A stretch of 64,000 bases of DNA from Muricea muricata. Lineage: Eukaryota; Cnidaria; Anthozoa; Malacalcyonacea; Plexauridae. Positions within the stretch are counted from its first letter, which is position 1. Each line of letters begins with the position of its first letter. The stretch lies in assembly GCA_963855995.1 (NCBI GenBank), contig OY979716.1, forward strand, positions 92,449,369 through 92,513,368, written 5' to 3'. Both the position numbers and the translations under genes were made by a program. Below are positions 10,178 through 20,458 of the stretch, in pieces. The notes under the pieces are model-generated. The model saw nothing but the letters and a program-made list of their open reading frames with translations, had not been told where the DNA came from and did not search any database.

Positions 10178-10182
10178 AAAAC

Positions 10183-11136
10183 AGTAAGTTTTGATCATTG
10201 TTTTCAAAGTCTGATGAAACCACTCTAAAGCGCCTTGACTTTCGGGATGGTAAGCTGAAGACGAAAACTGCCTAATTTTCAGTTCGTGCATGACTTGTTG
10301 GAAAATCCCGGACATAAAATTTGAACCTTGGTCAGACTGAATCGACTTAGGTAATCCGAACAATAAAAAGAATTTTATTAAAGCGTCGACAATGGTTTTA
10401 GTTTTAATGTTTCGCAAAGGAATCGCTTCTGGAAATCTTGTTGAGGCACACATTATCGTCAAAAGATACTGATTACCTGATTTAGTTTTTGGTAGAGGAC
10501 CGACACAATAATAACTCGGCTAAATGGTTCTTCAAATACCGGAATTGGACGTAACGGAGCCTTAGGAATCGTTTGATTTGGTTTTCCGACTAGCTGACAG
10601 GTGTGACATGTTCGGCAAAATTCAGTAACGTCTTTTCTCACCGACGGCCAATAAAAATGTTCCAAAATTTTGTGTAGCGTTTTCTTTGAACCTAAATGTC
10701 CCGCTAACGGAGTTTCATGCGCTAAGCTACGCATTTCATAGCGGTAAACTTTTGGAATCACAATTTGATGTCTTACTGCCCACTTGTCTTCCGCAGAAAC
10801 ATCTGGTGGTCTCCATTTTCTCATCAAAACGTCGTTTTGGACGAAATAGCAAACCGGATTTTTAGACAATTCACTTTCTTCAACGGCTTTTTCAAACAGT
10901 GTCGAAATTTCTGGTTCTTTATGTTGCTCGGTAATAAGATTAGATTTCGAAATCGATTGCGATAAAATTTTGTTTGTAAACAAATCGGATTCATTTGAAG
11001 TAGCAACTTTGTCATTTTCAACAAATTTTGCGAGGCACGAATCGGCCAAATCGATGTCGTTGGCATGTTGATCATTTTGAGTAGAATCATTTTTAGCTCT
11101 AGCCATTGCTCGAGTAACAACACACGAAGGATACAA
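10183..11136 (-). pseudogene. Gypsy integrase zinc-binding domain and catalytic core, 5' side of BEL insertion
   Basis: The upstream frame (11136-10459) has the integrase H-H-C-C module: HETPLAGHLGSKKTLHKIL then FCRTCHTCQLVGK. The catalytic core follows in a second frame (10462 downward) with SIQSDQGSNFMSG (second Asp) and SQGALEWFHQTLK (Glu). The two are joined across a small deletion near 10510-10520 that removes the region of the first catalytic Asp. The core is cut at 10183 by the BEL insertion and resumes at 4211. This integrase lies before, not after, the reverse transcriptase. Confidence 0.9.
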
Positions 11137-11189
11137 ATCAGGAAATTCCTCTTCAATAAAATCAGAATTTTGATCGAAACAAGGCTTAT

Positions 11190-11948
11190 CAATAAAATCG
11201 GATCAGTAACTACCTTGTCGCCAGCAAGGTCATTGCCAAGAAGTAAACTAATACCTTTAAAAGGCAAACTCGGCTTGATGCCTGCTTTAACAGGTCCAGA
11301 GACCAACTTTGAAGCCAAATAAACGTTATGGAGCGGTATTGAAGAATAATCAACTGAATCTACTCCCTTAATTAGAACATTCGAGCCCGAATAAGAATCA
11401 TCCGAAAACGGCAAAGTATCCGTCAATAATAAAGACTGAGACGACCCAGTATCTCGTAAAATTTTGATGGGAGTAGCATTATACAAATCATTCTTTGAGG
11501 AAACAAAACCATCATGAATGAATGGCTCGAAAATCTCCATAACTGAATTTGAATCGGCATTACTTTCCGAAATAGTCTTATCGACCTCAGAAAACGTGTC
11601 ATTCCGCACGTCATTACGTAATATTAAATTTTTTGATGAAACGAACCCTGTAGGTTTCGAATTTTCTTGGCCTTGCTCTTTTTTCTTCAATTTCCAACAA
11701 TTGGAGACTAAATGTCCTTCCTTTTTACAATAGTTACAAATTTTGGGGTTAAATATTTTGTTTTTAAGTGATTGTTGTTGTTGTTCGAATTTTGTTGTAC
11801 GTCGCGACTCGGAATTTGGATCGAAATTTGGACGACTGTCGAAATTTGGTTTAAAATTTATGTCCTTGAATGCAAATCGATTATTTCCTAATAATTGTTT
11901 ATTATCGTGCCCAAAATTTTGATTTCGCGTCGAAAAGGACGGTGAATT
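11190..11948 (-). pseudogene. Gypsy zinc knuckle and aspartic protease
   Basis: Directly in frame with Gag after a stop codon at 11949-11951. It has a Gln/Asn-rich linker, a canonical CCHC knuckle (CNYCKKEGHLVSNC, about 11740-11700), then a retropepsin-like region with RDTGSSQSLLL (about 11460) and the LLLGNDLAGDKV pattern (about 11235). A frameshift near 11195 separates it from the integrase frame. Confidence 0.85.
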
Positions 11949-12915
11949 TTATTTATTCAAATGCGACATTTTATGAGTCAGCGAGAAATCATCGGCCAAA
12001 CGTGCTGCGTCATTTAAAGTTTTTGCTTGTTGTTCATTAATGAAAGTTCGAATATCAACATGAATACATCGTTTAAATTCCTCGACCAGAAACAGCTCTC
12101 GCAGTTTTTTATGCTCCTTTTTGATTTTTTCAGAATCACACCAACGATCAAATAATTGTTCTTTAGTTCTCGCAAATTCGACAAATGTTTGATTAGATTG
12201 TTTTTCACAATTTCGAAATTTTTGGCGGTAGGCTTCGGGGACCAACTCATAACCCTTCAAAATAACTTCTTTTACCGTGTCATAATTTGACGCCTGTTCT
12301 AGGGATAACTGGGTGTAAATTTCCTGTGCCTTTCCCTTCAGAACACACTGTATTAATAAGGCCCAGTGTTCTTTTGGCCATTTCAAATTTTCTGCAATTT
12401 TTTCGAAATGTAAAAAGTACTTGTCTACGTCCTGCTCTTGAAACGGCGGAACAAGTCGGATGTGCTTAGTTATATCAAACGACGATGAGTGTCTCGTGCT
12501 TGAATGACCTTCGTCTGTCCCCCCAGCTAACTCTAACTTTTTGAGCTCTAAAGCATGATCTAATTCTAGCTTACGTAACTCAAACTCTCTCTGACGCTCT
12601 CTCTTTTTCTTCACGTGCTCTCTCCTCACGTTCTCGCTCTTTTTCCTCACGCTCTCGTTCTCTCTGATATTCTAACTTCTTAAGTTCTAACTCGTATTTA
12701 TATTTTAGAGAGAGGTCCGGCCCGTCATTTGAGGAGGCGGGATTTCGGGAGACAGGCTCTTTAAAGACACCTTCCTTAACTAAATGTTCATTAACCGCAT
12801 TACGTATCTCTTCTACCTTCATTGCTGTTCTAACATCTAACTCCAAGTGTTTTCCTAACGCTAGGAGGTCATCCTTTTTCAGTTTCTCAAATTCTGCCGA
12901 AATGGGGTTGGCCAT
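11949..12915 (-). pseudogene. SCAN-like Gag of the gypsy element
   Basis: The start codon is at 12915. The first about 45 residues resemble a small helical SAP-like motif (KLKKDDLLALGKHLELDV). A highly charged Glu/Arg coiled coil follows (about residues 75-130, crossing a frameshift near 12610). The main domain has the SCAN-like pattern of Gmr1 Gag: DKYFLHFEKIAENLKWPKE, LIQCVLKGKAQEIY, EAYRQKFRN, and FVEFARTKEQLFDRWC. The SCAN domain of vertebrate zinc-finger proteins is held to derive from such Gags. A TAA at 11949-11951 interrupts it just before the linker to the zinc knuckle. Confidence 0.88.
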
Positions 12916-13021
12916 AAACTGCTCTGGATCGAACTTAGACGTTATAAGTCACAACTAATTACAATAACTTGTGGTCTTATTTCTTAACTGATCTATTTTA
13001 CAAAATATCGTTTTACGGGTT

Positions 13022-13038
13022 TCCCGCCTGAGCCCCCA
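13022..13038 (-). promoter_or_regulatory. Primer-binding site of the gypsy element
   Basis: Two bases inside the 5' LTR the minus strand reads TGGGGGCTCAGGCGGGA. The first nine bases match the complement of a tRNA-Pro 3' end, a common retroelement primer; the rest matches less well. Confidence 0.7.
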
Positions 13039-13040
13039 AT

Positions 13041-13562
13041 TGTTACGTTTGCCGTAACAAGAAAGACTTAAAGAAGAGAAGACACTATATTTTCTATATA
13101 TTTATTAATAAAAGATATAACAAAGAACGAAGAAATAGGATAGTTCAAACTTATCTGGCTTATGACAATGACGCAGCTTTGCTTTTTACGTTCTGTCCTT
13201 CACTTTACAGCTTCTTTTCCTTTTTACTTCTTATAGCCCTTAACCATAACTCCACTAATTGTTCTCTTCTTCAAATAAGTCGCACAATAACGTAGAATTA
13301 TAACCAGAATATATATAGCAATATTTCAACCAACAATATAGATAACCAACGAAACCATTTTTCAACCCCCCCCCCCGAGCTTGGACTGTTCGCTCTTTAT
13401 ATACGCTCTGGATTCTATTTACAGAACATTATATAATTTCTACTTTTAGGTTATTACTTAATTTTTTATATATAGTCGGCGAGTCAGCATGTCTCAGCAT
13501 TATTATTATGTATTACTTAGTAATGATTGCGTAATGTCTGACCTTACTGACCTCTCGTCACA
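13041..13562 (-). repeat. 5' LTR of the Gmr1-like gypsy element
   Basis: 522 bp, the same length as the 3' LTR and about 98.9% identical. The target copy ATAT follows at 13563. Confidence 0.95.
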
Positions 13563-15531
13563 ATATCTATATATATATATGAACTCAACTTCAATGTTTG
13601 ACTTTTACTTTAAGACAATTTTACTATACTACATTTTTATGACGTAACACTTTTATTAACTGACCGCGCGAAATACCTCTACAAATGATTGACAGTAATG
13701 CCTCAAACCTGTGCACATGCAAGTACAAAGGTTGTGCACCACTGGAATTTTCCTTATCTAAATAAATCCGACCACCTAGTATTTTGTTTTTATCAAACAT
13801 TGACAAGTTCAAGTATCATTAGTTATACTGTGAGCCCATTGGAAAAGATAACTGACATGTGAAAGATATACGAATTTTATTTACTTTATCTTTCCTTCGC
13901 AACCAAATATGCCCATTATCTTTCCCACTGACGTATCTAGTGTTTACCTTGCCAGGGGGAATATAATTTGGCTATTTTTATGCTATTAATGTACTGCTTC
14001 GTAACAATACATACATATATTGATCGCCCAAATTAAGCTCACACGACGACATATGTGTCTACACAGTAGACACAAAAACTAGAGAACTTTTGTAGTGATC
14101 TATAATATGTATTTTTAAGTCACAGAATGTAAACACTTTTGTTGTAATAAATAAGTCACTCATACTTTTTCTTTACATTTTTTTAAAAATGTAATTTACT
14201 CTGGAAAAATAGCCGTTTCAATCACACTATAAAAGAGAGAATATAGTATTAGAGCATACTGCAGTTTACTTCAATCGTACACGTAAAAAATTCGTACGTA
14301 CTCCATAAACTCAATCCAAAAGGCTGACGTCGTTACGTCTAAACTGTAAATATGAAGAACACATATAGATAAATAAGTTGCATTGTTGAAATGACTCCGT
14401 CGGGTTTAGTAGGAGATCAGCTTTATGAAGAGCTTGTAAGACATGAAACCATCAGTGAATGGTCTTGAACTTTTAAAATATGCTTGTATGAATTGGAGAA
14501 AATTATTTTGCACAAGAGAGAGGACCCCCAGAAAAACTGGGGAAACAAGATCAGGGTGAGAGTAAGGGCCTCACCGTTATGGACCTTGAATCCCATGTCC
14601 TGACCGGGCTTCCCCACACATGAAGCGACCAAGAGATGCGAAGATCAGGACGGGGGTAAGGAGCCCCGCCGTTATGGACCTTGCTCTCCTTCGCTGGTGT
14701 GTGCTTCACCGTGGGGAAGTGTGGCCGTATGGACACCACTTTCTGCCCCACTTACTTTATTTAACAATTGTTTACATGTTGAATGTATTTATAGCTATAA
14801 TTACGATGGTATTTATAGTTTAATTTGTTAAGTAGTAGATAAGTAGAATATTCATATTTTCAGGGTGGGTGGGTGGGTTTGTGTTGTTTGTGATGTCGCC
14901 ACGGAGTTTGAAACCAGAATGACTTAGCTTTGGTTTTAGGCATGCTTTGTGGTAAATATTACTAATAAGTGAGGAATGTCGGTTTAGGAAGATGTGTTAA
15001 AGCCGGAACCAGGCGGTACTTAAACTTGAGACAGGTGTTGATGGAATTTACCTGTGTTGCCAGACATTTTTATCTACTTAATCTTTGGAGGAAATAGTAT
15101 GGATGTTGCTTCTTATTAATGTCTTCTTATTAATGTCCCATAACGTCTACATCTTGGTTTAAAAACAAATGTCCAGATTGGTAGCAAATGTCTGTAAAAA
15201 GATACGTGGTTTTTTAGAGAACTAGTTAATCAATAACATTAACACAAGACCTTTACCTAATATTTGATTTGTTTCTGACATCGTGACTGAAACTTCTTAT
15301 GATGCTTATGATGTGATAGTTAAAGTAATATAGTTGTATAGGGTATCATTAAAAATGGAGGGGGGAGGAGAGATCAGTCGGCATGTGTGATCCAGGATTA
15401 TCTACACATATAATTCATGTCATTTATCATGACACAAACAATCTAACAATAATCAATAAATGACTGTTAACTGGTAATGACTCAGGCAATATACACTGGT
15501 ATAATAACCATATAACTGTGATTTTTAATTT
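13563..15531. other. Non-coding stretch with a diverged internal duplication
   Basis: No supported gene. At 14548-14588 and 14642-14683 a roughly 41-bp segment ending CCGTTATGGACCTTG is repeated with substitutions, within a locally GC-rich patch. A (GGGT)n run lies near 14865-14878. The rest is AT-rich spacer. Confidence 0.5.
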
Positions 15532-15966
15532 ATGCAAGGCTGTACCAAGCCGTTTTTGGACGTGACCTACACATTCCTTCTTAACAAAGGCAACATCATT
15601 GTCATATACGTGCTTTACAGCAGCAAAACTTTTGTTGTCACCATCACCATAGAACTCAGAGTAACGAAGCTTATTCTTTTCCTTCGATCGTTAGAATATT
15701 CTTGCAGCACCTTCAGGCTCCATCGCTCGTGCAGACCCTTGATAGTTGGCTTGGCATTTAGGAGAGTGGTCATTTTTCATGCCTAAATGACAAGGATTTC
15801 CCTTATCAGCACTTTCAAGTTTCTGACATGATTTACAAACCCTACTCAGAGTTTCGACATCAAGGACCTTACCAGTATCCATAGAGATTGCTGTAACACA
15901 CCCGTTCAGGGACTGATAACCCCTGCGCTGCCATGTTCCATCACAGGAGACTCCACAATCAGAATT
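15532..15966 (-). pseudogene. Mutator-like transposase domain fragment
   Basis: Minus-strand translation gives a continuous homologous stretch: SCDGTWQRRGYQSLNG, DTGKVLDVETLSRVCKSC, NDHSPKCQANYQGSARAMEP, then after a TAG near 15691 LRYSEFYGDGDNKSF and KKECVGHVQKRLGTAL. This order matches the Mutator-like transposase domain found in many invertebrate genomes (Pfam family remembered as PF20700). The fragment lacks both ends and has one in-frame stop. It lies next to a DNA polymerase fragment in the same orientation. Confidence 0.75.
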
Positions 15967-16019
15967 CCAGCAGCATCAGTGCCTTTAATAGAAGATCAAA
16001 TATAATTATACAATGTCTA

Positions 16020-16250
16020 TTAGTCCGTATCATCTTGGGGTGCACATTTAAAAGCATAATACTTACCCCAAAAGGAGTTGAGCATCAATTTAGCCAGGGC
16101 CCGCAACCCTGGATTGTACTCGATCTTGTCTGGGTCCAGACGGATTCCTTCTCGTTCGAAGTATTCGTCCACGTAATGCTGTTTCTGTTCCTCTGTTGTC
16201 ACGCCTCCGGGCGCATGTTGACCGGAAATACGTGTGAAACCTGTTTTGAC
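16020..16250 (-). pseudogene. Type B DNA polymerase fragment, Polinton-like
   Basis: The minus frame contains EEQKQHYVDEYFEREGIRLD and then NPGLRALAKLMLNSFWGK. The KLMLNSFWGK pattern is characteristic of protein-primed type B polymerases of Polinton/Maverick elements and linear plasmids. Homology ends abruptly after FWGK, where the DNA reads GGGGTAAGTAT, a near-perfect splice donor. That may be chance, because FWGK naturally encodes GGTAAG. Only about 60-75 residues of a protein of about 1000 remain. Confidence 0.65.
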
Positions 16251-16270
16251 TGGTTTTGGCTATTGTTTTG

Positions 16271-16697
16271 AGAGGGAAAAGGTCATATTGTTTGACTTTG
16301 AACGATAAAAATCATGTTTAAGGCAAACTTGTGGTACATTTATTGAGACTTTGCATTTAGTGTTATAAAGCGATTATGTCCGAGTTGTGTTGATTGTTGT
16401 ATATATTATTTCCCTGTGAACGGTGAAAGCCTTTTCTTAATTCTTTCTCTTTGTTTTCAGTGGAACTAGAATGAAGTATACGATTAATATTAGATTGTGT
16501 AATAAACAACTGAGACAGGTGTATGATTTATTAATTTTTATTTTCCATTTTGGACATCTTGATGTCTGACGTAAATTAGTACTCTATAAAAAAATAAAGA
16601 AAAGAGAGAACGAATTAATATATGATGCATGAAAGTTTTAAAAAAATGCAGAATTTTCGTATTCTAACCTTAAAAAATCTAACCAGAAATTCTGGCC
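16271..16697. other. Non-coding spacer
   Basis: AT-rich, with no supported gene or repeat structure seen. Confidence 0.5.
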
Positions 16698-18766
16698 TTA
16701 CAGGCGATCATCTAACTCTGGATCTTCAGTGCTGTCAATGAAAAACTAGAATTGAATCATTTTGAAACTTAAAAATTGAGAAAATGTTTATAATCTAAGG
16801 ATTAAATGATAGCAACATGATAAGATTTTACATACTTGCATCTAGGGCACGCGAATTTCTCCGTGCCCAAAATGTACTACTCTAGGTTCTCGATTGTCAA
16901 TTCGACATTACATTTTTTACACTTGCTATAGACTGCAAAGGAGAGAAAAAAAGAAAAAGTGAAGAAGTTATTGTCATGTATGGTTAACTATCTAGTAGAA
17001 ATCTGAGTGTGTACTTACCAATTGACTTTTCCACCTCGTAGACGTCATCGTCATTGACAAACTTTTGCAGCTCTGAGACATGAAATTTGAAATTAATCAT
17101 TTATTAAAACGTTTAGCAATGACTACGGTGTGTACCCAACACTTTTCAAGGCTCTGTAAGAAAGAAGAAAAAATGTTACCTAACGACCCTTGGGATCCAC
17201 TGAACATTTGTTATATTTTCTGGTTTTGTGTATGATCAGTGCACAATAGTATTAAAGAGGAAATTTATATTGAATTTTAGGACATGATTCAATTGTAGGC
17301 ACTTACTCGTAGCGTGTCTTTTTTAGGTCGCGCCAGAATTCTTTTTGACAAAGGTGCATGTCTAGCACCGATCTGGGGCTCTGACTATGTAGAAAGAATG
17401 CATGCTATTAGTAAAAATGATGTGTTGTGAACAAGTAGACTATAGAAGGTAGAAAAAGTACTATGCATATCGGGCAGCACCATACGTTTTTATAACCGTG
17501 CAACCCCGTCAATTGTGTTTGGTGTCCACACATCGATGTAGCCACTGGCTCGCCACAGCCAGCATCAGTAGATTTTTCTGTATGGTAACAAGAAGAGAAA
17601 ATAAAATAATATGCTTCAACATAGTCTGTATGAGGTGTGTGATTGACTCGTTTTAAAGGAATTTAAAGCGATAAGATTTAGGTTAAATAATTCAATGTCA
17701 GAGATCGTACGCACTGGAACGAACCATAACCTGGATTATGTCTTCCAGAGGCGTGCAAAAATCACACTGTTCTTTCACCCTGGGCTGTTGCATCGATGCA
17801 GGGAAAACACATGATGTTGTATCAAACTTCTTTACAAGTCTCTCGGAGACCTAAGTAAAAATCTGTTCTATAACTACAATTTGTTTTCCATATACATCGC
17901 CCAATAATATACATTGAAACGTTTATCACTTGACCAAAAAATGTGTACATACTTTTTCCAAATTAAAAGAAATCTCACGGTTGTCCTCGTTCTGTGCATC
18001 AAATTTGTTCATGTAGCGAAGCCCTCTGTTTACATATCTGGCGGATTTCTCTTGCCACTTCATGACTTTGTTCATGTTAGGAGTTTCCTTCCTCATCTCG
18101 CGCTGGATTAATTTTTGAAGACGATTCGATTTAAAATTGCTTATTCTAGCTTTTTCGAAAAGACGTCGACGACATGTTTCGACTTGTCTTGCGGATTTCG
18201 TACTGTAATTGAAAGAAGTCAAAAGTGTTTAAAAATTAACTTGAACGAATAGGCTTTGATATCGCAAGGCAACACCGTGTTTATGATGATGCCTCACTAA
18301 TCTGTCACTTAAATAGTTGCGATAAGTTAACTGGTTTTTACCGGATATTTTTGGTCTTGTTGAAGCATGTCTTAATGCATTAATACCTGTGCATTTGGTA
18401 AATCAGTTTTGCGGTCTTGACGAACACTGTTTGCTAATTGTAAATAAGATAAAAATAAGTCCACAGGGCAAAGCTGCACTTTTCTTCAGGGTCAGTGTCC
18501 TGACATCTGAAATAGGGCTGATTTGGATTCTTTGAAGAGTACGACGACCACAGGCTCGCCAATTCATTACAGTCGCACTTTGGAAAATTGGATGGTTTGT
18601 GTTTTTCAAGGACCCTGCTCTCATACGCGTCCATCAAATTCAAATATTTCTCGTCTGGAACAAAGAGAGTGCATGATTCTTTGCTACACTTCACGAAGCC
18701 TCTTTCTTTTTTAGACTCGAATCCCTCTAGTGCTCCATCCTTACAAAAATATTTAAAGTTTTTCAA
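16698..18766 (-). CDS. Candidate multi-exon gene with GRF-type zinc finger, probably decayed
   Basis: The first exon (18766-18434) encodes about 110 residues with two Cys modules: CKDG...GFVKCSKESCTLFVPDEKY, then a zf-GRF-like unit (FPKCDCNEL...KNPNQPYFRC...KCSFALW). Downstream exon-like segments have acceptors and donors. They are about 18203-17951 (basic, QKLIQREMRKETPNMNKVMK; donor GTATGT), 17852-17710 (VKEQCDFCTPLEDIIQ), 17582-17495 (MCGHQTQLTGLHGYK), 17385-17310 (donor GTAAGT), 17089-17030 (LQKFVNDDDVYEVEKSI; donor GTAAGT), 16932-16836 (CKKCNVELTIENLE, a TAG, then FACPRC) and a last exon 16731-16698 ending DPELDDRL-stop. Exon joins are my inference. The internal TAG suggests a pseudogene. 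The function is unknown; Cys pairs imply zinc binding. Confidence 0.45.
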
Positions 18767-18842
18767 TTAATACCATTTTCATTGGGCTTAGTTAACTACA
18801 GCAACTCAACTGTTCTCTGAGTCAAAACCCTGAAGCCCCGCG

Positions 18843-19070
18843 TTATATAGAATTAGGCTCCTTCCCTAGGATAACCTGTTAACCAATCAGAAGCCGGATA
18901 ACCTCTACGCCGAGGTCCGCGCGGATAAGCAGTATGTACATCTTCGCAGACGTCCGCCACCTCCGCCCTACCACTCCCACGCCCCCGGAAGTAATTCACC
19001 GGAAGTGCCATGCCCACCAAAAAGTCAGATGACCGGAAGTGCCACACCTATCATGTGACTGGAAGTGCCG
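18843..19070 (-). promoter_or_regulatory. Putative promoter: TATA box and four ETS-like GGAAGT sites
   Basis: TATATAA (minus, 18843-18849) lies about 77 bp upstream of the start codon at 18766. Four copies of CGGAAGT or TGGAAGT, three of them followed by GCC, sit at about 18987, 19000, 19033 and 19060 in a locally GC-rich segment. CCGGAAGT is the classic ETS-family core. The arrangement supports a real promoter for the zinc-finger gene, but there is no expression evidence. Confidence 0.5.
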
Positions 19071-19336
19071 CACCCATCTAAAGCCTGGCCCGCGGAGTGA
19101 GGTTCTTGGCTACATCGTGTTTCGTATGCATGTGTGCTAATCTCCTGCCAGAGATCTAGGAAACCACATGCAGCCCAGCGAGATGCGTCCTGTCCCCACT
19201 ACACAGGACGCACACATTTTCGTTGCATCCAGGTCTGGACATTGTGGTAGGGAACGAGAAGTAAATAACTAGCTTATTTAAACAAAATTTTATAATGGTA
19301 AAATTGAAGATAATTTTACGAGTCGTCGTATACTTA

Positions 19337-19353
19337 CTTATTCGTTTCGACAT
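19337..19353 (-). other. Possible first exon (MSKRI) with donor
   Basis: ATGTCGAAACGAATAA followed by GTAAGTATAC mirrors the first exon at 20443-20458 (MSGKI plus GTAAGC), suggesting a paralogous start. No matching second exon is secure. Confidence 0.3.
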
Positions 19354-19619
19354 CCTGGCTGACTGGCTTGTTCTGTGTGTCTCTGTGTGTGTTGTATGTG
19401 TGTGTGCAAATGATATCTATTCAGGGGATTCGAATAAATTGGTAACACTTTTTTTTTGCTCTTAAATGCTATTTCTTTAATGCTACTTCTTTCTGAACGT
19501 CTGCCATTTATGTCTATTATTTCTTGGTGTAGTAGGACCAAAGGTTCATTTAACATATAGTTCAAAAATAGGGGCAGTCCTTGGGGGAAAAAGGTTTCTT
19601 ACACGATCGTGTGTTTCAT

Positions 19620-19848
19620 GTCACTATTGACATGTTTTGGTTCAGTTGACTTTGTTTTAACGAATTATGTGATGGCATCATACTGTCGAACGCAGACTGG
19701 TATTCCCCATAGCAAAATATTATTTTTGTTATTTTTGGCTCGAAAAGTTCATCACAAAGTTTTTCCACATTGGCTCTGACCACAGATGTAAAAGTTGGCA
19801 GGAGTCTTAAACAGTACGTCCATGCTTATTGACAATATGTTTCCTGAG
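19620..19848 (-). pseudogene. P-loop NTPase fragment, frameshifted
   Basis: After a pyrimidine tract and AG acceptor, the minus strand encodes FKTPANFYICGQSQCGKT, a Walker A segment. The continuation in another frame reads KLCDELFEPKITKIIFCYGE and YQSAFDSMM. Both halves fit one ATPase type seen in uncharacterised invertebrate element-associated proteins. The bases GTCAGAGCCAATGTGG can be read in both frames as plausible protein, which suggests a slippage deletion between short direct repeats. Whether it belongs with the polymerase fragment is unproven. Confidence 0.5.
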
Positions 19849-20385
19849 AGAGAGAGAGAGAATAGTAACTGCCTATGACCATACATGCATAGTATAAGCA
19901 ATTTGTGACACTTTCATAAAACTTATCTAACTCTTGTAAAATAGTGTTGTAGGTATAATAAAATCATATATAGTCATAGACACATTAAAAAGAGACGTTT
20001 ACTAATTTTATTTCTAGCACATTTGTTTTTTACATTTGAACTTTTTACTTTATTCTAATTTATTTTTGTGCCTTTGCGTCCTCCAAGACCCTAAAAAAGG
20101 ACATGTATTCATGAAAAACATGTTGAAATTCTAGACTTATCCAAGATATTTTACACTTACATGAACAGATCCACCCAAGACGTGAAGTCCTTTAACAGGA
20201 CGTCAAGTTCCTCGTCTTCTTAACCGCACACCTCGCACTTGAAACCTTTTTCTAGGTTGAGGATATGGTTTTCCATATCCTCGATACTGACACGATGGCC
20301 ACAGGATGGAGTGAACATCATTTCGTTATCGATAAAACCTGAAAGAGAGAGAGAGAATAGTAGCCTATGACCATACATGCTTTTG
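19846..20385. repeat. Direct repeat of an intron-end segment with (GA)n
   Basis: GAGAGAGAATAGTA followed by CCTATGACCATACATGC occurs at about 19853-19890 and 20347-20380. On the minus strand each copy forms the branch and pyrimidine tract before an AG acceptor, so a duplicated exon unit is likely. Confidence 0.6.
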
Positions 20386-20458
20386 GACTTGGTGTGTAGA
20401 GACTATAGTTGGTTAGCTGCAGTACAAAATATTTTTGCTTACCTATTTTTCCTGACAT
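20220..20458 (-). CDS. Two-exon mini-gene with half-RING zinc motif
   Basis: Exon 1 (20458-20443) encodes MSGKI and ends in a consensus donor (GTAAGC). Exon 2 starts at 20338 after a (CT)n-AG acceptor and keeps the frame. The joined product is 44 residues with the pattern CGHRVSIEDMENHIL...FKCEVC, which resembles one half of a RING or U-box (C-x-H, then C-x2-C). A TAA at 20220-20222 ends it, but homology-like acidic sequence continues to another good donor near 20161, so the stop may be a nonsense change. The same Cys pattern with IENLE recurs at 16836-16932. Confidence 0.4.

Larger units (their letters stand above)
2445..13562 (-). mobile_element. Gmr1-like Ty3/gypsy LTR retrotransposon, nested insertion host
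   Basis: Two 522-bp LTRs in direct orientation (2445-2966 and 13041-13562) differ at about six positions (about 1.1%) and are flanked by the 4-bp repeat ATAT (2441-2444, 13563-13566). Read on the minus strand the order is 5' LTR, primer-binding site, SCAN-like Gag, zinc knuckle, aspartic protease, integrase, reverse transcriptase, RNase H, polypurine tract, 3' LTR. Integrase before reverse transcriptase is the reverse of most Ty3/gypsy elements and is the known hallmark of the Gmr1-like group, which also carries the SCAN-like Gag. The element is dead: frameshifts, an in-frame stop in Gag, a reverse transcriptase deletion and a 6-kb BEL insertion. The low LTR divergence says the insertion is fairly young. 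Confidence 0.93.

Noticed and set aside
9949-10182. BEL 3' LTR as an independent promoter for downstream sequence
   Set aside because: Downstream DNA is the antisense strand of the gypsy integrase; nothing suggests a driven gene.
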